Source of the DNA: Sitta carolinensis
Lineage: Eukaryota; Chordata; Aves; Passeriformes; Sittidae
Length of the DNA: 64,000 nucleotides
Direction of reading: 5' to 3'
Assembly: GCA_032173965.1 (NCBI GenBank)
Contig: CM063288.1
Coordinates: 23,530,001 to 23,594,000, forward strand
The translations under genes and the position numbers were made by a program. The notes under the pieces were generated by a model. That model saw nothing but the letters and a program-made list of their open reading frames with translations. It was not told the origin of the DNA and ran no database searches. This document shows, piece after piece, positions 47,667 to 59,300 of this stretch. The number at the start of each line of letters is the position of its first letter. Position 1 is the first letter of the stretch.

Positions 47667-48610
47667 CACCTGGATCTAAGAGTCTTCCAGTGGTGTGAAA
47701 TGGAGGAGTCAGCAGGTCAATCGAGAAAAGAAGATACTTCACTCAATAGGATAGGTGCACTAAATAGATAAAAGAAATTTCTTTGGAGTGATAGTAATAC
47801 CATGTATGTAATTCAATATGATTTTAAACAAAATACAGACTTTCTGTGTATGCATATACTACAAATAAAAACATTTAAAAAATCACAGCAATTGCCAAAA
47901 TTACTTGTTCAAACTAACAAAAATAGATGCCAAGATGTTGATGCTCCTTTTATAGTTCTAACAGCTGTGTGGTTCTGCACACTGTATAATCATATAAGGG
48001 CTCCTGACCTTTTCCACTTTGTCTAAGAGAGACCTGTTAGTGTTTTTTCCCCTTTAAACTGCTGTGATATATTATCTAAAATTTTACTGTGTTATCCCAA
48101 AAAGGTCACCATAACAAGCCCCTTTAGGAATGTGTTCATCATGTCACATTAGTTAATTATCTCATCTTAGCACTACAGCAGACCTTCAAATTAACAGCTA
48201 TTGCAAACTATAGGCAAACAGTAGGTGCCTGACTTAATTAACTCTGACTGCCTGTGATGTGATTTGTACCTTGGTGGTGCTTGTGCTAAAAATGGGCACT
48301 GGTTTTCCTATGGTATATGACTATTTCTCCAAAGGGCTGTGACACTGCAACTTGAGGAGCAAGATTTTTGTTATTTGATGATTTAGTTATCAATATGGTC
48401 TACGGATCAGATCTGCAAATAACAAGGCACAGCTAATGGAGTAAAGCCAAATTGATTGCACTATTGTTTTGATGAAGAACTCCTATAAGTAATATATAAA
48501 GAAAGAAAGAAACTAACTATTAGAATAAATACTAGAACAGATTTGCTATATGGACTTAATAGAGACAGACTGTAAAATAGGTAATCTAAAGACCCACTGC
48601 ACTCAGAGAT

Positions 48611-48618
48611 TTCTTATT

Positions 48619-48649
<31 letters not shown>

Positions 48650-48691
48650 TTATTTATTTATTTTTTATTTATTATTTATTTTTATTTTTAA
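48611..48691. repeat. (ATTT)n microsatellite, about 80 bp
   Basis: Tetranucleotide ATTT repeat, perfect in its left half and degenerate to the right. It accounts for the Tyr/Phe/Ile/Leu-rich plus-strand frame seen there, which I do not call as a gene. Confidence 0.95.
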
Positions 48692-51600
48692 GGGTAAATT
48701 CTAATCCCAAGCACTGTTTCCTCCCTGCACCACCATAGCCATGCATGGTTCCTCTCAGCTATTCAGGGTAGGAAATTCATCCATCCCATTACTAGACTGG
48801 TTATATGTCTTTGTTGTCCTAATTGTGGTGAAGTGTTTACTTCACAAAACCTCTGGGGACACCATGAGTGCAGCTGAACACTGTCTAAAAGTTATCTTCT
48901 CAGCAGTCCTTCTGGACAGAGAGATTTTATCTTCACTGGGAGGGATCACATAAAACAATGACTGTGCTCCCTTGTGAAGGTACAAAGAGATCGTGAAGAT
49001 AAAAATAAAAACTCTTAAAATCCCTGTCTGGATACAGGTGGCACCCTCCATCTGTCACCTCTGTGTCTTGCTGCACAGGAGGTATCCCAGCATAGCAACA
49101 CATACTTGGATTTTTTACAAATTAAAAAAAAAAAAAATTGAGATTTTTTTTCCCCAAATATGTAATTTTGACTGTTTCATCCTTTTTCATCATGGTGAAA
49201 AGACTTCTATATTTTAAGACATAAAATGCAAAATGAAAAGTGCACACAAAACTAGTGTTTTTCTTTAATTCTGCTACAGAATGTGTGGTAAACTCCACAT
49301 CAGAAATAGAGTATATTATATTATAAATAATAACTGTCAAACAATTAGGCAATAGTTGATGCTTAGAGTCTCCCCATGTTTGAATATGTGATGAATATGA
49401 ATTATTTTTGTTTGTTTTTACTGGGCTTTCTCCTCAGACCTTATGTTTGAACAGAAGCAGTACATTCCTCTTACGGTTGCTAACTGTACCTTTCTATTTT
49501 GAGTTGAGTCCTTATGGTTTTTGCAAAGAACCAAATGTTCCTATTTCCTGTGGGAAGGGTTTCCAAATGAGCCTTTGGCAATATTTGGGAACAAAGTGGG
49601 ACCACTGTAGGAAGAAACTGGCTTTGCCTCTCACATCTCCGTGGGGCTTATGCGGCAAAATGACTTTAGCAGGGAAAGTAGGTTAAAGCAAGGACAGGCA
49701 GCCTCCTCAATTGACTGAGCTGAAAATAAGCATAAATACCCACCTGATCCATTACATTTAAGACTCAGTAGTCCTAAAAAAGACCGCAGGTCAAGAAGCA
49801 TCAAGTGACTTAAACTACAAAGTACGTTCCTTAACTGTTACTTGGATGATTTAGCTTTATACTGGGTTTACTCTATCAAAGCAAATTAAGAAATCTCATT
49901 TGATATAATCTTAATCTTTGAAAGTAGTCTGGTTTTTTGGATATGAATGCTTCCTGAAAACCTGAATATTTTTTTTCTTGGTGCGTGTGTGTTCCTGGCA
50001 GTATATTTTAGTAAGGATTAGAGGGTTTGGGATTTTGTTTTGGGGTTTTTTAAGCATTGGACAATAGGTGAGTTGCTTGTACGAGAATTATTAGGAAAAA
50101 TATTTTTTTGTTAATTATTTTTAGAATTTCTTCTTTCAGACACAGATTCTCTAGGAATTAAAATGTTTTCTTAGTTTTTCCCTACCTAATCCAATAACTT
50201 TTGTTGTTTTCCACCATGTGAGATCTTAGCAACAATGCGGATTTTTTCCCCACCCCCTACCTATAGCTTTAATGAATTGTTACTTCTGGAAATCCCTTTT
50301 TAAGTTCTCTAATATGTTGTTACACAGCTTCTCAGCTCCAGTTATGAATTACCTTGATTTATTTTGATACTGTGAATTATTTTGACACTGAGGAGTTTTC
50401 ATAGTACCAAAATTTACCAACAATGGTTCTGTCACTTATGTGCCATTCTCAATAGTATCACTGTGTATCATTGTGAGAAATACAATTCTGAGAAAGTCTT
50501 ACTCTTGTCAGCTTTTTTCCCTTCTTTTTGTAATGAAACAGTGCCCCCAAGAGCTTTTTTTTTCAGGAGGGGACAATTTAAGAAAATTAAGTCAACCATT
50601 CATCGGTATATTAATCTCTGAACATAAAAATTCTGCCCAGCATTACAGCCAGAGGTGTTGGTTTGAAGAAAGGTTGAAAGAGAGTTTATTTTGGTTTTCT
50701 TATTTTATGTCAAATAACAGAAAGTTAATTAAATGACTGAATTCCTCTAATGGTTCCAGTTTGGAGAGCTGGCACTCTGAAGAAAGGGAGGAAGCTGCAG
50801 AGATCACTTCTCTGCAAAGGTCTTTATGGCAGAGATGCTTCTGCCCTTTGCCAGTTGATATCAGAACAGCTGACAGTGGTCCAGGAGGCAGCAGGAAGCA
50901 CTGTTTGCTTGTTTGTTTGTTTATGGATAAACAGAGAAGATAGCATGAACAAGAACAAAGAGAGAAACAAGGAACAGCTTTAGTTACAGCAGAGTCATGA
51001 AAATACAAACACCAAGCCTATTAGGTATTTTGCTAAAATACATTAAATATATACAAAAATAATCATGAATAACCTCTAAAACTCAGAGGCAGATTTTTAT
51101 GATAACCTGAAATGATAATTTTTTTAACATTTTTTAAGTGTCAAGAGTCATCACTACTTTTTCTGACCCTAAAAAATCACCTATTACAAATGGAATTTTG
51201 GGTAGTTTGTGTCTTTCTCTCCATCCCATTGCATGTGCATGCCAAAAGTTGAAACTCAAAAATTAAATAAAACCCCCCACATATGAGCAAATAATTTCTT
51301 TAAATACCTTTCAGTGACCTGTCACAGGAACACCCCAGGACTACATCTACAACAGAAGTAGAAGTTTAAATAGTAGGCAAGGTGTCCCCAAACAGCCTGC
51401 TAATATCTCTCTTTAGCACAGTGATCTCATTTTCTCAGGTGTATCTCTACAGACCCTTTTCAGCCGGGTCCTAGGCCCAGAGAGATTTAGGGGTGGAAGA
51501 CAGCACTTTGGACTCTACCTGGACAATATGCAGAGCTTTTCAGACTGGTAAATAAGTGCGAGAGCCTTGAGTTGTGGTAAGATGTGTGACAGAGCAGGAA

Positions 51601-54600
51601 TGCAGTAACAAGAAAATGTCAGATCAAGCATGCAGCCTGTCAGATGTGGTTATTTCTGAGTTGCGCAGATTTGCTTGAATGAAGATGAGTATGAGAAAAA
51701 GGAAGTACTATAAAACCCACAGGGAAGAAATAAATCATAGCATTCCTAGGTACTCCCAAGTTCCAAAGAATAAAAGCATGCTCTTGTTTGTGGGAGAGCA
51801 CCAGAATGAAGCTTAACTTTTTGACATAAGGTTTTGTTCTCTCCACAGGAGATATGCAGATCCTGCAGTTTCCCACAGCTTAATTACATATTCACTAAAT
51901 ATTTTTACATGGAAATTATAAACTCCTTTTGGGTCACAGAGTGTGTTGGTTCTTTAGCTCACTGAGTTTAGAAACTTAATTATTCCTCCCTATATTAGAA
52001 TTACAACGAATTAGGAACTAATTACAAATAATGAAAGAAATGTGCTGTAATTTATCTGTCAAATGCATCCATGTGCTAATATTTTAAAGGCTACACTGGC
52101 CTCTCAAATAAATTTAGAAAAATATCTACTCTCTTAATAACCGTTTTATGGACCTTCATGGCTTTGATACAATGTGTCTAGTTTTTCCAGTCTGTTAGCA
52201 TCCCGGCATGTACTTTAGCGGTGGGAGAATGAACCGGCCTTTGGGAAAATTAAAAAAATAGTTTTTAGGTGCCTTATGATAGTTGCAGACATTTTGGGGT
52301 GAGTCCCTTTTGTTTTGTGCTTAATATAAGCACAGGGAAGCTGTGGTACAGTGAATCAGCATGGCCTTTCACTAAATATTCAGGGCATTATTTGCAATGC
52401 AGTGGATTTATTTTTTTTCTGGTTAATAATCTGACAAATTTCTGAGCTCTAGGAAATATTTCGCTGTCTAGCATTCGTAAATATAAAACCGACTTGAGGC
52501 ATTTATTTTCTAGCATTCAAAATTCAACGTTTGCCTTAAATCTGGAAGTTTGCTCTTTTTAGCTTTAAGCCAGACAAATACAAACCTTGCATAGGTGTAT
52601 GAGTGAATATGACATTTTTCTGTACAGAAAATAATTCTGCCCTAGAAATTTCTTGCTCTCACCAATTTTAGTCAACCTTTCCCAACCTGAGTTGGCAATA
52701 CCAAAACGTGATCCCACACAGCAAGTCACTGTTGGTTCAGCAATGATCTGCAAGCATGTATGTAATGTTACTCCTGCTTGAAACTCCAGGACTCCAGCTT
52801 TGCATTTGTTAATTACTTGGATTTGGGGCAGAGGGCAGAGAGGAAGAGGTCTCCTTTTTTAAGGAATATTTGTAACTAATTTCCCTATCTATAGAAGTAA
52901 TTCCTACTTAAAAATTAGAAGTAATTTCAATTGCAAAAACAGGCACTAATTTTTCCCTTTCTTGATTTGATTTCTACAGCAGCAAAACAAGACAAAATGT
53001 TGTGGAAGAGAAGGTGATAATGGATGGGTTTATAAGTAGGGTGGAGTGAATTTTACACAAGTGGGAGAAAGGTGACCTCTGCTCAGAAGCCTCCCTGCTC
53101 ATTAGCAGGTGGATGTGGTTTAAAGATTCACTGTGGCGCAAAGAAGGAATTAAATGAGGTGTTGTGTGAAGCTGTCATTACTGTGTGTTTCTCTGTACAG
53201 TTCCAGCTTAAAGCATGTCGTTCCTTTCATAGCAGCCCCTCAGATTACTGTATCTCATCTTTTCCACATCAAAGTGCTGTCAGCACTTTCATAGTATAAA
53301 AAGAACGCAGAGATAATTTTACAATACATTCTCTTCAAAAAGCTTTGACTTGTGCAGTTGCAACATTTCTTTTTATTCTAGTATTTGCAAAGGAAGATAC
53401 ATTAAAATGAGTAGCATCTAAAGCCTAAAGAACAAAAACAGGGAACGAAATATCTATTTAAAATTGGACCAAAGCACCTCTGCAGGGATGGTGAGGATTT
53501 TAGGAAGTCAATTCTTCTCAAGTGCTATCTGAATTTTACTTCAGTCAGTTTGTAAGAACCTCTGAGAGTGTGGAAAATGGCCATTCTTGAAAAGTATGAA
53601 TCATCTCTATTTATTTACTAGCTAAAAATCTTGGTACCTTAAAAGTCTTCAGTAAAATAGACAGTGATGTCAGATCCCCCTCTCCACCTCAAAGGCTCAG
53701 TCTCAGCTAGTAGCCAGCAGCTGGGCTCACTATCTTGACCTTACTGCTCTATGGGTGAGTAAAAGGCAGCAGAAAGACAGAACTTCATAGAACTGGCTTT
53801 AACTTTGTGAGTCTTTCTTTAATTCCACTCTGCCAAGAAATTTGTTTTATTCTTAGTGATTATGCAGCTATGCATATATAATGTGTAAATGTTTTCCATT
53901 GTGTTTCCTTGGCATGTTTGTCACTTGCCAGCATCTGTAGAAGAGATTGTCACAGAAGTGAGTAATGGTAGGAGGGAAACAGAAATGAGAAAAGCTGACA
54001 AGCTCCAAAAGGGAGGGCAACCTGTGTGCTGGCCAGCAGACAAGCAATTCCACGTGGTTCATCCACCCATCTCCTGCTTCAGGCATTCTCAACAGCTGGG
54101 ATCTGATACAGGACTTTGCCTCTTTTCCCTGGTGGAAGGCTAAAAGTGTTGGATCTTGGTGTCATTGGTGCTGAACCGGACTGCTACAGTCAAACTTTCC
54201 CAAACAAATAGAATTTTCTGATATTCTTCCTGCTGTTTCTATATAGGGAAATAATAACCTAGTAAGCTCTGGGGTTTCAGGTGGATGTGCTGTACCATTC
54301 TCAGGAAGACTCGAGCAATGCAACACAGGAAAAATTCTGGACAGGATGGACCTAGCTATTGCCACAGAAAGGATATGGCTGTGACAGCTGGTGGACCACA
54401 TCCTTCTTTCATGTTGGGACTATAGAGTTTTGGGGTTTTCCCAAATTACAAGAATTCAGGTTGGTTTTTTTCAATGTGAAATAGAACTACAGCTGAATAA
54501 TTACCAAAGTGCTGCATTTAATTTTCAAGGTTTCAATACAATATCAAAAGAATTATTTTTTCGAATGAAAAAGCAAAGCATTACTATGAAATAAGGTAAG

Positions 54601-54985
54601 GATATTCACACGAAAGCACAGAGTTCAATGAGAGAATGAGAAAAGTAAGTATTTGGATAACTTTTTTTTTTCACTTTTTGGAAAAAACATCTTGAAATCA
54701 GAAGAATGAAAGCTTTGATCTATATATACTATGTTTGTGAGATCCATCTCTACTAAACACCGTTCAACTTCGCCTCAGAATCAGATTTACCCTCAAAACT
54801 ACTTATTCCTTCTATGCCTCTTTCTCCCTTATTATTGTCTTATTAGCATATGACACAGCACTGTGTCCTTGGCTCTTCATGAATGCAAAGGGACAAATAC
54901 TTTGTAATAATGTTCTATCTTACAGAGGGGTCACCAACTGATTTGGTTATTTCGGCGTAAATCTGGAGAAACTGGGCTGAACTCA

Positions 54986-55450
54986 ATAGACTTACTCATG
55001 CCTGAAATCAATACTTGCTCTGGTGTGCGTGAGATGGAGCCCCGCTCCTCGGCCCCGTTCTGGCATTGGGATGCAAAGGGCTGGCGGGGCCGGGGAGCGC
55101 TGGCACCGCGCCGAACGAAGGCGGGCGGGCGCGGCCGGCGGCACCGGGACAGCCCCAACGCGGCCGGGCAACTGTCGTGCGGCCCGGCAAGAATAGAAAC
55201 AAAACGCAGCTTAAATACTCCTCCCCCAAGCCAGCCCTCGCGATTATGCTTCCAGCGACCGCCGTGGTAGCTGTGGCGTCCCTGTTTCTATTTCCGTCTC
55301 TGGCATCTGCGGGCGCTGGCACTGAAGTAGAGCGCAGCGGGGTGCCTGGGAGGCAGCGCTGGGCCGGGTCAGTGATGGACCACATCACTTTGGACAAAGT
55401 GATGCTTCTTGACACCCTCCCTGCGAGAGCCACCCTGTAGGAACAGGCTG
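54986..55450 (-). promoter_or_regulatory. Orphan CpG island with minus-strand TATA box
   Basis: GC- and CpG-rich block in AT-rich surroundings. On the minus strand a GGGGGAGGAG element is followed directly by TATTTAAG (55217-55210), a good TATA box, which predicts a start near 55185. About 190 bases further on is a strong donor TGA|GTAAGT with its last exon base at 54996. This is promoter plus first-exon structure. I cannot identify the gene; it may be non-coding. Confidence 0.6.
54996..55185 (-). ncRNA. Candidate first exon of an unidentified transcript
   Basis: Bounded by the predicted start about 30 bases after TATTTAAG and the donor GA|GTAAGT. An ATG-initiated frame from 55158 runs through the exon, but its Arg/Pro/Ala-rich product looks GC-driven and matches nothing I know. 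Called non-coding by default; a short 5' coding exon is the alternative. Confidence 0.35.
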
Positions 55451-55520
55451 CAAACTCATACACGCCACGAAGTTCCTTTCCATCTCCTTCCTCTCTCTTA
55501 CCTCCTACACCAATGACCAA

Positions 55521-58500
55521 TTAAGAACACTTACTAATATATTGTATCAGTTTAAAATTACACTTCCCACCTGATGTGTGCCATTACATGGGGTTTTTTT
55601 CCACAGAGAATTTAACCCAAGTGACGCATATCTCGTACCAGTGGCTGAGTCTCGGCTGTGTTCAGAGAGTAACCCCAGTAGTACAGTGGGATCTTTTGGG
55701 GATAGGGATCTGCACTCTTAAAGCCCCTTCCCCAGGCTGCCTGTTCTCCAGCTTGCCTTAGCGTTAATGAAAGGGAGACGGGATTAAGAATTTTGTTTCT
55801 TTTGCCATGTCAGTATTTTCCCATATAGTGACTAAAGGTCTATATAAGAAAAACAATCCGACAGACTTTTTGAATCCTGTGTCATATTTATCCACTAGTG
55901 ATTTTTTCCCTCTGGTAGCACATGTAAATAAATGTGAAGAAAATAAATATTGAATTGGCAGCTAATTCTGGAAGCAAAGGATTACATCAAATTTAACAAG
56001 GACATTAATTCTCCATTTCTTTTTGTTCAGATTTTATTATAATTTAGTACTGTTTACCTTTATCCATTTGTTATGCTCAAACTGACAAGTCTGGGAAAAA
56101 TAGTAAATAAATACATAAAAGCCTTGATAACCCCCTTGATCTCTGACAAGCAGAGAATAAAGCCTTATTTGAAAGGGATAAATAGCAAGGAATTGTTTGT
56201 TTTTTCTGAAGTTTGCTTTTTAAAAAATATTCAGGAATACAAAATATTAACTCAATTTTGCAGTTAGTTTGAACTAGCTGAGCTTAGTCTTTGAAAATGG
56301 GAGAATTCCATCATAGACAGTAGATGTGGCACTTTATTTTGAAAGGTAGTCCTAAAAGGGAAATTCTCTTGCTCCCCACTTTGCTCCCTATTGCAAAGTC
56401 CATATGACTTTAAAAGGTGCTGTCGTACCTACATATAAATATTCTGCTACTAAACCTGAGGGTGTTTTTTTTTTTTCATTTTCTTCTTCCATAGCGCTTT
56501 TAGACAACCTGGAACATGTATATTTGCTTTGAGCACTAGCTGTGTAAAAATATCTATTGTAAATGCAAAAGAGAAAGCTTCTAAGTCTTTTTTTATGTCT
56601 TCATTAAGCTCTTGTGGGAAAAAGATTTAATATGGAAAAAAAAGATAGCAAATTAAAGCAAGTGTTTCAGGCAAATCCTATTATGATGAGTTATGTATGT
56701 TTCTGAACACAGACCTCAGAGCTGACAAGAATCAGGATAGTAATGATTGCCTCTGATCCATCCCAAAGTCCATGAAAAATCCAGAGGGGGTCCTTGGGCA
56801 AAGGCTGAGGAGGGCAGGGATTTGCCACTTGGCTAAAGCCCCAGACATAAGATGTTAGAGCCTCACAGAGCTGAAAGGTGACTGAGGCTTACAGGTCAAA
56901 ATGAAGGAATCTTCTTCACATCAGTATTACAGAAGGAAATCACATAAATTAGTTAAAAAAGCAATCTGAGGGCACTGAAGAGAGACAGAAAGTGTTATAT
57001 TTCTAGTTACAGGGTGCACATGGCTAGGTCACGGCCATGCCTGCTGTAGATGTTGTCATGCTGGGGCCCATATGCTTTTAAGTTTCTCAGAAATTAATAA
57101 AGTCATGACTCTGCTTCTCCCAGCCTCCCCTATGGGTCAGCCAAATTATGGGGTGTGCTGCTCACAGGCAATACTTTGAAAATCTAAATCCATGTCCTTC
57201 ACACAGGGAACACATAATAATTCTAATGACAAGCATCAAGCTGCACAGCAGCTCTGACATACAGATACCCTGGCTGAGCCTGGTGAGCTGGCAGGGCTGT
57301 GTAGGAGGCACACAAGTGGAATTCCAATTTTATATGTGGGCACTCACTAAGGAGTTTTGAGGTATTGTGTTTTAGCTACCTCATGTCTGCAGAGCTTTAA
57401 TCCATCAATCACCATCCAGATCTATAGTATTTATTTTATTTTGCTAACCACAAATCTGAGATGGCCCTGATACATGTCAGCCAGAACAGTATTTCCATTT
57501 ATTAATATCAATACACTGAGTGCATTGGTCATACAAAGAATTAAGTGATTTTTATTTTTCTGAGGGGGATTGTAGTGCTCAGAAGTAAGGACAGAATTTT
57601 GGACCTTATTCCTCCTTGGCTGCTGAGTCTCCTCAGTTTCTGTAGACTTCAGTGAGAAGCAGGGGACAAAAGCTCCTTATGGAATGGTATCTTTGGGAAC
57701 CATTGACTTGTGACAGGCAGCAAAGCTAAGCTGGCAGTGGGGACAGCTCTTGTGCTCACTGTACATCTGATATTACTGATATTATTTAGAGTATTACACA
57801 GTGCTGGTATGTTGCAACAGAAGGTCATTGCTGTCAAATTCTGTATTCTGTTTACTGGGAAAAAAAAACTTAATAGAATATATATGTAAAAATTCCTTTC
57901 CTTGTTTTTCACCTTGTTAACATGGTGATTTGTCTTAAAAGATACTATAATAAAAAAAATTAAGTAATAATTACTTCATGTATAAACAAAAAGACCCCAT
58001 GACCTTGTTCCCTTGAAATGTTAGGCAATTCTGACTAGAATAGGAACTATCTGCTAAAAACAGTGAATTGTTATGGTGAAGCTGGAGGTGTCTGTTTTAT
58101 GGAAATGAAACTAATGAATTAAGAAAAACCCAACATTGATATGATAAGTTTGCATTATTTAAATTAGTTGCCATAAGAAATCATTTGCTTTATATTTTTT
58201 TTTTAATTGGACTATTCTCATGGTGTTAAAAGTGTGCATTCATGAAAGAAGTGAATTGTAGAATCTTTAATGTCGACCTTCTTTTGATAACTTAGCTTTG
58301 GCATAGCCTCTGCTTTTAAATTAGAGCACTCAGTTTGAAGTTCTGGCTTAAACTCACTGCATGGCTACTGAGCTTCAGCAGGTTTTGCACTCCTCTGCTC
58401 TAGACACAGCATTTGTATGTTTTTTTTCCTCCCCAAAGAAGTAAATTATTTATACAGCATCAACCTTTTTTAACCTAGCTTCTGACAGGCTGGGATTTTT

Positions 58501-58965
58501 CCCGTCTCAGTTGAAACTGTCTAAATAATTTATCAAGTATTCTTTCAGTGTACAATGAATTCTGAAACCTAAGAAATGTTAAATGAGATTCTCTGCCCTT
58601 AAAGTATGAGTGGGTTACTGAGGTTAAGCTAGTATTTTCTTTGAACTTTTCCCAGTCCCTGTTTTCTCCCATTTCCAAGAGTACAGTGCCTTTTTCTCTC
58701 CTACTGTCTATTAATTTTCATGACATTTTCTATTTATCAGTCTTTTCCTTTGTGTTTCTGTTTCTTTTGCTACTTCTTCCCTTGCTGATGTCTTTCTATA
58801 CCTCTTCTTCTTCATTACAGTAAGACAGCTTTCCTTTAAGATGGTGCTCCAGGGAGAGGAACCATTGATTTCTAGTCCCAAGCTGCACAGGCAGTCCTGG
58901 ATCTTTCAGTCCAGTCTCAAATTCAACTGAACCTTCTTCTATCCCCATTAAGAAAATGGTAACAA
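55521..58965. other. Gene-poor interval
   Basis: AT-rich, no exon, RNA gene or transposon recognised. Confidence 0.6.
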
Positions 58966-59300
58966 ATCACAGAATCACAGTCATAGAATGGTTTGGTTTG
59001 CAAGGGACCTTTACAGGCCCTGTAGTCCACCCTCTGTGGGTTGAAGGACATCCTCAAGTAGATCAAGTTGCTTGGAGCCCCATTCAACCTGGCCTTGAAT
59101 GTTTCCAGGGATGGGGTATCTGCCACCTCTCTAGACAGCCTGTTCCAGTGTTCTGTCACCCTCATCATAAAAAATTTCTTCCTTATGTCCAGTCTAAATC
59201 TAACTTCTTTCAGTCTAAAATCATTACCCCTTGTCTATTGCTACAAGTCGTGCTACTAAAAAGTCCATTCCCCAGTCTTAAAAAGTCTTGAGGTCTTCAG
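58966..59300 (-). mobile_element. CR1 LINE fragment (3' end, reverse orientation)
   Basis: Left edge shows the CR1 3' tail in reverse complement (cacagaatcacagtcatagaatgg), where the 8-bp ATTCTGTG-type tail repeats are still visible. It is followed by 'caagggacct', 'ggccttgaatgtttccaggg', 'cagcctgttccagtg' and 'aatttcttccttatgtcc'. About 335 bp of 3' UTR and terminal ORF2, 5'-truncated, no intact frame. Confidence 0.93.

Larger units (their letters stand above)
43641..54985. other. Gene-poor interval right of CWC22
   Basis: No protein-coding exon recognised. Holds microsatellites at 46074-46094, 47624-47666 and 48611-48691, and AT-rich non-repetitive stretches (for example 48100-48460 and 51880-52560) that have the texture of conserved non-coding DNA, which I cannot verify without alignment. 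Confidence 0.6.

Noticed and set aside
48550..48738. 62-residue plus-strand frame rich in Tyr, Leu, Phe and Ile
   Set aside because: Produced by the ATTT microsatellite.
55246..55440. Plus-strand frame starting MLPATAVVAVASLFLFPSL, resembling a signal peptide
   Set aside because: The hydrophobic start is suggestive, but the frame is only 64 codons. The overlapping TATA-like element reads better on the minus strand, and on the plus strand it would put the start site right at the ATG. No family match.
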